Shown piece after piece: positions 17,009 through 24,245 of a stretch of DNA of 39,453 bases. Made by a program: the position numbers and the translations under genes. This DNA comes from Erythrobacter sp. (lineage in GTDB: Bacteria; Pseudomonadota; Alphaproteobacteria; Sphingomonadales; Sphingomonadaceae), in assembly GCA_027311945.1 (NCBI GenBank), contig DAICXZ010000020.1, forward strand, positions 1-39,453, in the 5' to 3' direction. The notes below the pieces were generated by a model. That model searched no databases and had not been told where the DNA came from. It saw nothing but the letters and a program-made list of their open reading frames with translations. How positions within the stretch are numbered: the first letter of the stretch is position 1; every line of letters starts with the position of its first letter.

Positions 17009-18541
17009 TTATCTGGGGACTTCGGCCATCGGCGGCAAGGGATGGAATGCATAACGGTTGGGCGAGAACCCCTGCGTGCCGCTGCGCACCAGCGACCAGC
17101 GGATCGGCGCACCAATCGGGATATAGACGTTGTCGCGCGCCAGTTGCAGCTCCGCCTGTGCGATCAGGCTGGCGCGCACGATCGGATCAAGCGCGTTCAT
17201 TGACTGGGCAACGAAGCTGTCGGCCTGCTCGCTGCACAGGCCCTGCCGCAGCGAACAGGCAAACTGGTCAAGGAACCAGCGCGGATCGGAAAAGCGCGCC
17301 ACCCGGTCGACCAGCATCAGATCGGCCGCAGCCGGATCGGCCGCGCGTTCGAGCCGCACGTTGATGGTGGCCAGCTGCTCGGCAAGACCTTGCAGCAGCA
17401 TGTCCAGCCCCGGTCCTTCGTCTATCGCCAGAGTAAGGCGGGCAGGGCCGGGCGTTTCGCCGCCCTGCCGGGCGAGGTATTGTTGCACGCGGGCACGCGC
17501 GGTTTCGCGGCGCTGTTCAAGCGACTGATCGGCCCAGCGCTCGCCCACCAGGCCGGGGTCTCCGGGCAAGTCGGGGGCGACCATGCGTGTGCTCGACGCC
17601 CAGCCGCCAACGCTGAAGGGCGCCATGACTGCGGGCCGGTCAAGCGCCATGGCGACCGCTTCCCGCAAGGCCGGTTCCTCGAGCAGCCCCTTCGCTTCGC
17701 GCACGCGCAGGCCGAACAGCCCGATCGCCGGGTCGATCTGCAAGGTGCCGCGCGACAGCGGGCCGATATCGACCAGCGGCAGGTTATCGATCCGCCCTCC
17801 CAGCACAATGCTGGCATCGCCATCGTCGAACATCGTCAGCGCGCTTGGTGCTGACGTCGGCACGAACAGCAGATCGCGCACCCCTTCCTGCCATTCGGGC
17901 ATATCGGGCAGGCCGCGATCAGCCGGTGGCTTGAACCGGAACAGCAATTTGGGAGCTGACGGTTCCTCTCCGCTCACCTCCGGAGCTTCGATCCGCTCCA
18001 TCGTCATCGGCCCCGCCCCCTCTTCGCTCAGCGCGAGCTCGGGCTGCGCGAGCAGGGTCAGCAGTTCCGGCACCGGCGTGGTGAGGCGGATTTCAACCAC
18101 ACGCCCGGTCATCGCGCGGATTTCGTCGATGGGGGACAGGTCGAGCCCCAGCGACGTGCCCCTGAGCGCCCTGAGGTTGCGCCGCAGCGCATCGCGCACC
18201 GATTGCGCGCTCATCTCGCTGCCGTCGGCCCACTCGTCCTCGCGCAGGCGGAAAATGAAGCTGAGCCCGTCATCGGTGACGATCCAGCGTTCGGCCAGCG
18301 AGGGGACCACCTCGCCGCGCGCATCGAGCGCGACAAGGCCCGATTCGGTTGCCGCGCGCACCAGCTGTCCGCCGCTCGACAGGCGCAACCCTTCGGCGAG
18401 CAAATCTTCCTCATCGCCGATCCAGGCCACGGTAAACTCGCCATCGGACCCTTGTCCGCAGCCAGCCACCGACAAGGCGAGCGCGCAGGTCAGCGCACGA
18501 AGCACTCGGCGATGGTGGAACGGGAGGAGAGGAGCCAGCAT
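17009..18541 (-). CDS. Peptide/oligopeptide-type ABC substrate-binding lipoprotein
   Basis: 510 residues from ATG 18541; an in-frame TTG 36 bases upstream has no ribosome-binding site. The N-terminus has Arg/His residues, a hydrophobic core and a lipobox (LSVAGC), so it should be a lipoprotein facing the periplasm. The body matches the family-5 solute-binding fold (DppA/OppA type), with LAEGLRLSSGGQLVRAATES, LAERWIVTDDGLSFIFRLRE and the C-terminal YIPIGAPIRWSLVR. Such proteins deliver peptides or nickel-type ligands to an ABC permease, but no permease or ATPase gene is adjacent; the neighbour is DUF4112. The ligand is unknown. It may be a diverged or reassigned binding protein. Confidence 0.8.
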   Translation of the reverse strand: MLAPLLPFHHRRVLRALTCALALSVAGCGQGSDGEFTVAWIGDEEDLLAEGLRLSSGGQLVRAATESGLVALDARGEVVPSLAERWIVTDDGLSFIFRLREDEWADGSEMSAQSVRDALRRNLRALRGTSLGLDLSPIDEIRAMTGRVVEIRLTTPVPELLTLLAQPELALSEEGAGPMTMERIEAPEVSGEEPSAPKLLFRFKPPADRGLPDMPEWQEGVRDLLFVPTSAPSALTMFDDGDASIVLGGRIDNLPLVDIGPLSRGTLQIDPAIGLFGLRVREAKGLLEEPALREAVAMALDRPAVMAPFSVGGWASSTRMVAPDLPGDPGLVGERWADQSLEQRRETARARVQQYLARQGGETPGPARLTLAIDEGPGLDMLLQGLAEQLATINVRLERAADPAAADLMLVDRVARFSDPRWFLDQFACSLRQGLCSEQADSFVAQSMNALDPIVRASLIAQAELQLARDNVYIPIGAPIRWSLVRSGTQGFSPNRYAFHPLPPMAEVPR

Positions 18542-18612
18542 GAAGGCTGGATTACGCAGCCTGTGCGAAGGCTTCAATGGTAAGGTGAGAATGATCCGGG
18601 CCGGGGAGCAGG

Positions 18613-18957
18613 TCAGATCTTGCGGAACTGTTCCCCGCGCGCGGCTCGACCAGTTTCGGCCGGAGCAGTGGTGCCAAGCGGTTCACGCACCTGCTTGGGG
18701 TCGATCTCGTCGACAAAGGCGATGCCGAAGCGATTGTCCTGGCGCCAGGCAACGGTGCCCTTGACCCAGCCGATATTGCGCAGATCGACTTCAACCGGGG
18801 CGCCGCGGCCGACTGCAACCTCGCCCTCGGCCATCATGCCGCCGGTCGAAAGGTTCCGGACCTTCACGCGGTTGGGTTGGTCGACGCCATCAACGCGCAG
18901 CTGTGCCAAGAGGAACAGGCTGTCGCGATCGACCTGACGGGTTTCGACATTGCTCAT
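18613..18957 (-). CDS. PilZ domain protein
   Basis: 114 residues that are essentially one PilZ domain. The cyclic-di-GMP-binding signature is present: RQVDR (RxxxR, residues 7-11) near the N-terminus and the NLSTGG motif (D/NxSxxG) about 25 residues later, with the strand GTVAWRQDNRFGIAFVDEID after it. It therefore probably binds c-di-GMP and acts as a small adaptor for motility, polysaccharide or cell-cycle outputs; the partner is unknown. The last 25 residues look disordered. It stands alone between the binding lipoprotein and dksA. Confidence 0.85.
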   Translation of the reverse strand: MSNVETRQVDRDSLFLLAQLRVDGVDQPNRVKVRNLSTGGMMAEGEVAVGRGAPVEVDLRNIGWVKGTVAWRQDNRFGIAFVDEIDPKQVREPLGTTAPAETGRAARGEQFRKI

Positions 18958-19104
18958 CGCCCGAATGCGTCCTTATTATGCCACCCTCGCCCGATATACT
19001 TGCGTTGGCGTGCCTGATTGCTGCGAACGCCAGCGAGCTTGTCCTCACACCCCTAACGAGAGGTTAATCAGACCCCACGCGCGAAAAACATGTCCCGGAA
19101 TGGG

Positions 19105-19563
19105 TCAGTCGTCGCGCGAAATCTTTTCACGCCGCTCGTGCGCTTCCTGTGCTTCCACCGTCATCGTGGCGATGGGCCGGGCGATCAGGCGATTGATCCC
19201 GATGGGGTCGCCAGTCACCTCGCAATAGCCATATTCGCCCTGATCGATCCGGCGCAGCGCGGCATCGATCTTGGAGATCAGCTTGCGCTGCCGATCGCGT
19301 GTACGCAGTTCGATGCCCCAGTCGGTTTCACTGGAAGCACGATCGTTGAGATCGGGCTCCCGGATCGGGCCATCCTGCAGGTTTTGCAGCGTGCCTACCG
19401 ACGCTTCGAGGATCGAACGCTTCCATTCGAGCAACAGTACCCGGAAATAATTCAGCTGCTTGTCCGACATGTATTCTTCGTTCTCGTCCGGCGCATAGTC
19501 GCGCGGCAAGGCTCGCTTGGCCTTGTTGAGAACGTCGATGTCGTCGCCCGTGACAGACGCCAT
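19105..19563 (-). CDS. dksA: DksA-type RNA polymerase secondary-channel regulator
   Basis: 152 residues from ATG 19563 with CGGAG upstream; an ATG 18 bases further out lacks a good site. The coiled-coil region (about residues 30-100) has DWGIELRTRDRQRKLISKID, and the C-terminal globular part reads YGYCEVTGDPIGINRLIARP. Only one of the four zinc-ligand cysteines of E. coli DksA remains, the usual alphaproteobacterial form. It acts with ppGpp on RNA polymerase to adjust rRNA and amino-acid promoters. An inverted repeat lies 60 bases upstream in its leader. It stands alone. Confidence 0.9.
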   Translation of the reverse strand: MASVTGDDIDVLNKAKRALPRDYAPDENEEYMSDKQLNYFRVLLLEWKRSILEASVGTLQNLQDGPIREPDLNDRASSETDWGIELRTRDRQRKLISKIDAALRRIDQGEYGYCEVTGDPIGINRLIARPIATMTVEAQEAHERREKISRDD

Positions 19564-19622
19564 GATTACGTTGCTCCGCACCCAGTATTAAGGACCGCCC
19601 ATCCTGCGGATCAATCGGGCCG

Positions 19623-19640
19623 GACCTGTTCGTACAGGTC
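19623..19640. repeat. Hairpin or operator in the dksA leader
   Basis: GACCTGT, four bases, ACAGGTC forms a perfect 7-bp inverted repeat about 60 bases upstream of the dksA start codon. On the minus strand it would be a hairpin in the 5' leader or a protein-binding site. No T-run follows. It lies in the 288-base gap between dksA and the Sel1-like gene, which otherwise holds the CtrA-like site at 19770-19784. Confidence 0.35.
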
Positions 19641-19769
19641 TCTGTAACGCCAAACTCCATGGGCTGTCGCTGCGGCGCGCCTATAGTGGCCGCACCCGAG
19701 GCAGACAAGCCGCAAGTTGATGCTGTCCCGATCTGTTCAGCAATGAACCGCAAAAATGCTCTCGCTGCA

Positions 19770-19784
19770 TTAACCAAATATTGA
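19770..19784 (+). promoter_or_regulatory. CtrA-like box TTAA-N7-TTGA
   Basis: TTAACCAAATATTGA matches the alphaproteobacterial CtrA consensus TTAA-N7-TTAA at seven of eight positions with exact spacing. It lies 68 bases upstream of the Sel1-like start, inside a conspicuously AT-rich patch, where CtrA would act at the promoter. The neighbourhood also encodes DivK, which controls CtrA in related bacteria. Regulation is inferred from the motif only. Confidence 0.5.
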
Positions 19785-19851
19785 CCATGAATGTAGGACG
19801 TTCGCCCTATGGGTTCCGGGATTGGGTTCCCGGATTGCATGGGGACGAACA

Positions 19852-20184
19852 ATGGAACTTGCGAGACAACAGATGTTTGCGGGGATCACACCCGCCGACG
19901 TCAGCGGTGCCGACATGATGGTGGCGCAATGCCTGGCCGATGCGGCGCAGGGGGATATCGATGCCTATTTCAGCCTCGGCGTGGCCTTCTCAACCGGCAG
20001 CCACGGCGTCGATTGCGAACTGATCGAAGCGCACAAGTGGTTCAATCTCGCCGCCGCCGGCGGTCACGAGGAGGCCTGTCAGTGCCGCGCCGATGTCGCC
20101 GATGAAATGACCGCGCGCGAAGTGGCCGAGGCGCAGCGCCGGGCACGCGAATGGCTGCGCGCCGATTTCCGCAAGGTCGCCTGA
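19852..20184 (+). CDS. Sel1-like repeat protein
   Basis: 110 residues from ATG 19852, with GGGGACG eight bases upstream. Residues 40-80 read GDIDAYFSLGVAFSTGS, then LIEAHKWFNLAAAGGHEEA, the pattern of one to two Sel1 (TPR-like) repeats. Short Sel1 proteins usually act as protein-interaction adaptors. There is no signal peptide or membrane segment. The CtrA-like box upstream suggests cell-cycle control. Its stop codon abuts the stop of the convergent FemAB-like gene. The partner is unknown. Confidence 0.75.
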   Translation: MELARQQMFAGITPADVSGADMMVAQCLADAAQGDIDAYFSLGVAFSTGSHGVDCELIEAHKWFNLAAAGGHEEACQCRADVADEMTAREVAEAQRRAREWLRADFRKVA

Positions 20185-21324
20185 TCAGCCTTTCCTGAAC
20201 GGGGTCATTTCCCCCAGCCGCAACTGGTCGAGCGCGATGCCTTGCCGTTCGGCCTCGACAAATTCGGAAACCGCCCGGCGAAAGTCGGGATGCGCGATGT
20301 AGTGAAACGAGGTGGTCGCCACCGGCTCGTAGCCCCGCGCCAGCTTGTGCCCGCCTTGGGCCCCCGCCTCGACCCGGTCGAGGCCCAGTTCGATCGCCAG
20401 CTCGATAGCGCGATAGTAACACAGCTCGAAATGCAGGAACGGCTTGTCGACCAGACAGCCCCAGTAGCGCCCGTATAGCGCGCTTTCCCCGATGAAATTG
20501 AGCGCTCCTGCAACGGGATCGCCCGCCTCGTTGTGCGCCAGCAACAGCACGATGCGCTCGCCCAGCCGTTCGCCCATCAGATCGAAGGCCTCGCGGGTGA
20601 GATAGGGGGTGCCCCATTTGCGCGCGCCGGTATCCTGATAGAACAGCCAGAACAGATCCCAATGCTCGGGCCGGATGGCATCGCCGCGCAGCGCGCTGAC
20701 GGTGATCCCCTCGTTGGCCGCCGCGCGCTCCTTGCGCAGGGTCTTGCGCTTGCGCGACGACAGTTCGCCCAGAAAATCGTCAAAACTGGCATAGCCGCGA
20801 TTGGTCCAGTGAAACTGGATGTCCTCTCGCCGCAGCCAGCCCTGTTCCTCGAACAACTCGGCCTGTGCCGGTTCCACGAAGGTCGCGTGCGCGCTCGACC
20901 AGCCGTTGATCTCCACCAGCCGCGCCGCCGAGCGCAACAAGGGACCCGCCAGCGCCGGATCGCGCAGCAGCAGGCGCGGGCCGGTGGCAGGCGTGAACGG
21001 CACGCTGATCTGGAGCTTGGGATAGTATTCGCCGCCTGCCCGCATCCAGGCATCGGCCCAGCCATGGTCGAACACATATTCGCCCTGGCTGTGTTCCTTG
21101 AGGTACGACGGCATCGCCCCCAACAGCGCGCCATTCTCGTCTTCCAGCACGATTGGCGCGCTTTGCCAGCCGGTGCCCGGCCCGACGCTACCCGAATCCT
21201 CCAGCGCAGTGAGAAACTCGTGGCTGACGAAGGGGTTGTCGCTGCCCGCCAGCGCATTCCACTCTGCCGCCGGTATCGCCCCCACCGAGGGCCGGATTGC
21301 TGCGCTTATCTTGCCACTCGTCAT
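20185..21324 (-). CDS. FemAB-like (DUF482) acyltransferase family protein
   Basis: 379 residues with the landmarks of the DUF482/FemAB-like branch of the GNAT superfamily: NPFVSHEFLTALEDSGSVG at the start, the central ELSSRKRKTLRKERAAA, then FLHFELCYYRAIELAIELGL and the final VEAGAQGGHKLARGYEP. FemAB-type enzymes transfer amino acids or acyl groups, but the substrate of this group is not established. It is the last gene of a five-gene minus-strand operon, starting 10 bases after the GDPD gene. It looks complete. Confidence 0.85.
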   Translation of the reverse strand: MTSGKISAAIRPSVGAIPAAEWNALAGSDNPFVSHEFLTALEDSGSVGPGTGWQSAPIVLEDENGALLGAMPSYLKEHSQGEYVFDHGWADAWMRAGGEYYPKLQISVPFTPATGPRLLLRDPALAGPLLRSAARLVEINGWSSAHATFVEPAQAELFEEQGWLRREDIQFHWTNRGYASFDDFLGELSSRKRKTLRKERAAANEGITVSALRGDAIRPEHWDLFWLFYQDTGARKWGTPYLTREAFDLMGERLGERIVLLLAHNEAGDPVAGALNFIGESALYGRYWGCLVDKPFLHFELCYYRAIELAIELGLDRVEAGAQGGHKLARGYEPVATTSFHYIAHPDFRRAVSEFVEAERQGIALDQLRLGEMTPFRKG

Positions 21325-21334
21325 GCCCTGCGAT

Positions 21335-22084
21335 TTAGGTACGCGTCTGGAAGGCTTCCACCCCTGCGCCCTCCAGAATGGGCATGGCCCCCGCCTCCAG
21401 CGCTGTTTCGAGCGCTGCGGCGCTGTCGACGGTCCAGCTCACCAACGGCGCCTTGCGGGCAATCTGGCGGCGCGACAGGCCACTCGGCAAATCGCGCACA
21501 TCAAGCGCGAGGAAATCGGGTTTCGCCAGCTCTACCGCCAGCCGCCGCTTGATCTGTGCCATCAGCGTGGGGCGGCCTTCTTCGGTCACAACCAGCCCCA
21601 GGGGGAACGACGAGCCATGCTTGGTGAACCAGCGCGCCACGCGCGGATCGAAGCTCATCACCGCCAGCTCGCCGCGATAACCCTCGCAATCGCGCCGCAC
21701 GGCCCGGCACAGCGGGCCCACCGGGCGGTCACGCTCGGTCTTGAGTTCCAGCAGCAGCGGCACCCGCCCGCCGACCAGCATGAGCATATCGCGCAGGGTG
21801 GGGATTTTCTCGCTGCTGCCGCGCAGGGTGAGCGCGGTCAGCTCGGCCACATTGCGGTCTGCCAGAAGGTCGCTCGCCTCGGTCAGGCGCGAGAGGTCAG
21901 CATCATGGAACACCATGGCGCGCCCATCGGCGGCCTTGCGCAGATCGCACTCGATGCCGAGCCCGGCCTCGATCGCCGCCGCGAAGGCAGCCAGCGAGTT
22001 TTCCGGACGCCCAGCACCGTGCAGCCCGCGATGGGCATAGGCATGGCGGTCGATCCAGCCGCAGTCCTTTGCCACTTGCTCCAT
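21335..22084 (-). CDS. Glycerophosphodiester phosphodiesterase
   Basis: 249 residues. The catalytic signature is clear: AHRGLHGAGRPENSLAAF with the first catalytic His, IECDLRKAADG with the metal-binding Glu/Asp, and VFHDADLSRLT with the second catalytic His. Later strands LLLELK and VVSW-like LVSWTVDS complete the TIM barrel. It hydrolyses glycerophosphodiesters to glycerol-3-phosphate and an alcohol. There is no signal peptide, so it is cytoplasmic. It is the fourth gene of the DUF3572-HAD-RidA-GDPD-FemAB-like run, 11 bases after RidA. Confidence 0.9.
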   Translation of the reverse strand: MEQVAKDCGWIDRHAYAHRGLHGAGRPENSLAAFAAAIEAGLGIECDLRKAADGRAMVFHDADLSRLTEASDLLADRNVAELTALTLRGSSEKIPTLRDMLMLVGGRVPLLLELKTERDRPVGPLCRAVRRDCEGYRGELAVMSFDPRVARWFTKHGSSFPLGLVVTEEGRPTLMAQIKRRLAVELAKPDFLALDVRDLPSGLSRRQIARKAPLVSWTVDSAAALETALEAGAMPILEGAGVEAFQTRT

Positions 22085-22095
22085 CGCGGCCCCGC

Positions 22096-22557
22096 TCAGT
22101 CTGCCGCCAGCTCGATCACCGCATCGACCTCGACCGCCGCACCGAGCGGCAGCGCCGGTACGCCGACCGCCGCGCGTGCGTGCTTGCCGAGTTCGCCGAA
22201 CACCTCTGCCATCAGCTCGGAAGCGCCGTTTGCGACCTTGGGCTGGTCGGTGAAGTCGGCAGTCGAATTGATGAACGCGCCAAGCTTGACCACGCGGCTC
22301 ACCCGGTCGAGTGAAATGCCCGCAGCTTCCACCTGCGCCAGGATCATCAGCGCGCAGGCGCGCGCCGCCGCAGCGCCCTGTTCGAGCGACACATCATCGC
22401 CCAGCCGACCGGTGACGAGCTTGCCGTCGATGAAAGGCAGCTGGCCCGAGACATGGGCGATATTGCCGCTCACCACCACCGGCACATAGGCGGCGACGGG
22501 TGCAGCCGCGACCGGCAGCGTGATCCCCAGTTCCGCAAGACGGGCAGCGATAGTCAT
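22096..22557 (-). CDS. RidA family protein
   Basis: 153 residues from ATG 22557, the start that overlaps the HAD stop by four bases. It carries the YjgF/RidA fold: VVVSGNIAHVSGQLPFIDGK near residue 35, AAARACALMILAQVEAAG in the middle and VGVPALPLGAAVEVDAVIEL at the end, with AAVGV in place of the RTTV-type arginine motif. This points to the chromosomal RidA-like subgroup rather than classical RidA, whose arginine is needed for enamine/imine deaminase activity. A role in clearing reactive metabolites is possible but not shown. Confidence 0.85.
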   Translation of the reverse strand: MTIAARLAELGITLPVAAAPVAAYVPVVVSGNIAHVSGQLPFIDGKLVTGRLGDDVSLEQGAAAARACALMILAQVEAAGISLDRVSRVVKLGAFINSTADFTDQPKVANGASELMAEVFGELGKHARAAVGVPALPLGAAVEVDAVIELAAD

Positions 22558-23183
22558 GATGATGCGTTCTCCAATTGGTCGTTTATCCACGGCAGGGCCT
22601 CGGCCCAGGTGTCGATGCGCGCGTGGGCGGACCCGGCAACGTGCGCGCAGGGCACGTGCGGCGCGATTGCCGGTTCGCCGCAAAAGTGCAAGCGGCGCAC
22701 CTGCGGCGCGTGCTCGGCGGCCGACTGGTGATGGCTGGCGATATCGTCGATGAAGACCGCAACGCTCGGGCTGTATTGCTCGACGATGGCGTTCAATGCG
22801 CCGCCTTTCGGCCCCTGATTGGTGAATACGCGCGCCTCGATCCCCAGCCGCCGCAGCTGGCGCACACGCGCCTCGTTGCGCGTATCGACAAGGTTGGTGA
22901 GCACGACCACGTCGGAGTGCTCCTGCAAGGTGTTTATCGCCTCGACCGCCCCGGCAATCGGCTCCTGGCTATCCATCTGGGTGTCGAAGAACAGGCCCAG
23001 CAAGCGCCACATTTCCTCTTCGCCCAGCGGCTCGGTCTCGCCGTGGCGGCGCATGGCCTTGGCAAAGGCGTGCGTCTCCAGCTCCAGCGCGACCTGATGC
23101 TCGACATCGAGCCAGTCGCGAAAGTGGCGGACCATGTGCAGCAGCACCTCGTCGCAATCGGTGACGATGAGCGGACGGGTCAT
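22554..23183 (-). CDS. HAD superfamily hydrolase
   Basis: 209 residues with all four HAD motifs: the nucleophile region VTDCDEVLL at residues 7-15, motif II VVLTNLVDT, motif III lysine in NQGPKGGAL, and motif IV VFIDDIASH. The cap is small and helical (about residues 20-90). It is probably a cytoplasmic phosphatase; the substrate is not evident. It overlaps DUF3572 upstream and RidA downstream by four bases each, indicating tight translational coupling. Nothing is missing. Confidence 0.85.
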   Translation of the reverse strand: MTRPLIVTDCDEVLLHMVRHFRDWLDVEHQVALELETHAFAKAMRRHGETEPLGEEEMWRLLGLFFDTQMDSQEPIAGAVEAINTLQEHSDVVVLTNLVDTRNEARVRQLRRLGIEARVFTNQGPKGGALNAIVEQYSPSVAVFIDDIASHHQSAAEHAPQVRRLHFCGEPAIAPHVPCAHVAGSAHARIDTWAEALPWINDQLENASS

Positions 23184-23431
23184 TCGGGCAGGCTCCTGTG
23201 GTGGACCAGTGCTTGCGGCGCAACGCCGAGCGCATCGGCCGCGGAAACGAGATCGGGTTCGTGCGCGGCGAGAAAATCGAACACGGCCTGATGGGTGGCG
23301 CTGTCGGCAATGGCGCCGCGCAGGCGGTCGGGCGTCAATCCGGTAAGGGCGAGGAAGCGCTCGGCGCGCTCGCTATCGCCCAGAATCCAGCCGAGCGCTG
23401 CCAGCGCGAGCGTGGCCCGGTCGGCCTTCAT
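23180..23431 (-). CDS. DUF3572 family protein
   Basis: 83 residues from ATG 23431; an upstream extension of the frame would overlap divK and does not resemble the family. The sequence is helical, with LALAALGWILGDSERAERFLALTGL and FDFLAAHEPDLVSAADALG, the pattern of DUF3572, a small alphaproteobacterial family of unknown function often found beside divK. It is divergent from divK with 95 bases between and is the first gene of the five-gene minus-strand run. Confidence 0.8.
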   Translation of the reverse strand: MKADRATLALAALGWILGDSERAERFLALTGLTPDRLRGAIADSATHQAVFDFLAAHEPDLVSAADALGVAPQALVHHRSLPE

Positions 23432-23526
23432 GGTTGATGAGTCCTTAGGAATTGTCACTTTTCCACAAGAGGGGTAGAGAGAAGCCATAAAGGCCTGGCG
23501 AAACTCAGGCCACCAAGGGGCCTGCA

Positions 23527-23898
23527 ATGTCAAAACGGATCCTTGTTGTCGAGGACAACGATCTCAACCGCAAGCTGTTCTGCGACGTGTTGCGCGCGGG
23601 CGGCTTTTCGGTCGAGCCCGTCGCCGATGGCAAGGAAGCCATCGCCCGCGCCCGCGCGTTCGAGCCCAATCTGGTGGTGATGGACATCCAGCTGCAGGAC
23701 GTATCGGGCCTCGATCTGATCGCGCATCTTAAGGGCGACAGCGCGCTGTCGGACGTGCCCGTGCTGGCGGTCACCGCCTATGCCGGCAAGGGCGACGAGG
23801 AACGCATCCGGCTTTCCGGCGCGGAGGGATATCTTTCCAAACCGGTCAGCATCGGGCCGTTCATGGCCGCGGTTAAGGGCCTGGTAGGCACGAACTAG
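23527..23898 (+). CDS. divK: DivK-type single-domain response regulator
   Basis: 123 residues, one receiver domain without output domain. The acidic pocket is ED in VVEDNDLNRKLF, the phosphorylated Asp is in VVMDIQLQDVSGLDL, the switch Thr is in AVTAYAGKGDEERIR, and the Lys is in YLSKPVS. The GDEERIRLSG stretch and the DUF3572 neighbour match DivK of Caulobacter and relatives, where it relays cell-pole signals to the CckA-CtrA pathway. AAGGGG precedes the ATG, and a 6-bp hairpin (23492-23511) lies in the leader just before it. Confidence 0.88.
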   Translation: MSKRILVVEDNDLNRKLFCDVLRAGGFSVEPVADGKEAIARARAFEPNLVVMDIQLQDVSGLDLIAHLKGDSALSDVPVLAVTAYAGKGDEERIRLSGAEGYLSKPVSIGPFMAAVKGLVGTN

Positions 23899-24002
23899 CC
23901 GGGGCCCGCAAGCCGCGCCGCCTTGACAAGCACCCGCGCTCGGGCTTTGCCCGGCACCATTGGGGCCATGCGCCCGCGCGTAACAGCAGATAGGACCTTT
24001 TC

Positions 24003-24245
24003 ATGGACCGTGCCGAAGTCGACAGCCGGATTCGCACCATCATCGAGCCGTTCAACAAGAAGTCGGTGGAGATCAACGACAGCACCAGCTTTGCCGGCGA
24101 TCTCGAGTTCGACAGCCTGACGGTGATGGACTTCGTCGCCGCGATCGAGGACGAGTTCGACATCATCATCTCGATGAACCAGCAGGCCGAAATCGAGACC
24201 TACGGCCAGCTGGTCGACGCCGTCACCGGCATGCAGGGCAAGTGA
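24003..24245 (+). CDS. Acyl carrier protein of the sphingolipid module
   Basis: 80 residues with the phosphopantetheine serine in LEFDSLTVMDFVAAIEDEF (DSL motif near residue 38). Its stop overlaps the serine palmitoyltransferase start by four bases, so it is very likely the dedicated carrier that presents the acyl chain to that enzyme; a carrier protein beside spt is known in Caulobacter. A TTGACA at 23923-23928 in the 104-base gap after divK could be a -35 element, but the matching -10 is poor. AGGA precedes the ATG. Confidence 0.88.
   Translation: MDRAEVDSRIRTIIEPFNKKSVEINDSTSFAGDLEFDSLTVMDFVAAIEDEFDIIISMNQQAEIETYGQLVDAVTGMQGK

Noticed and set aside
23923-23951. Strong promoter before the ACP gene
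   Set aside because: TTGACA is present but the -10 position reads TTTGCC, so it is mentioned only as weak support in the ACP entry.
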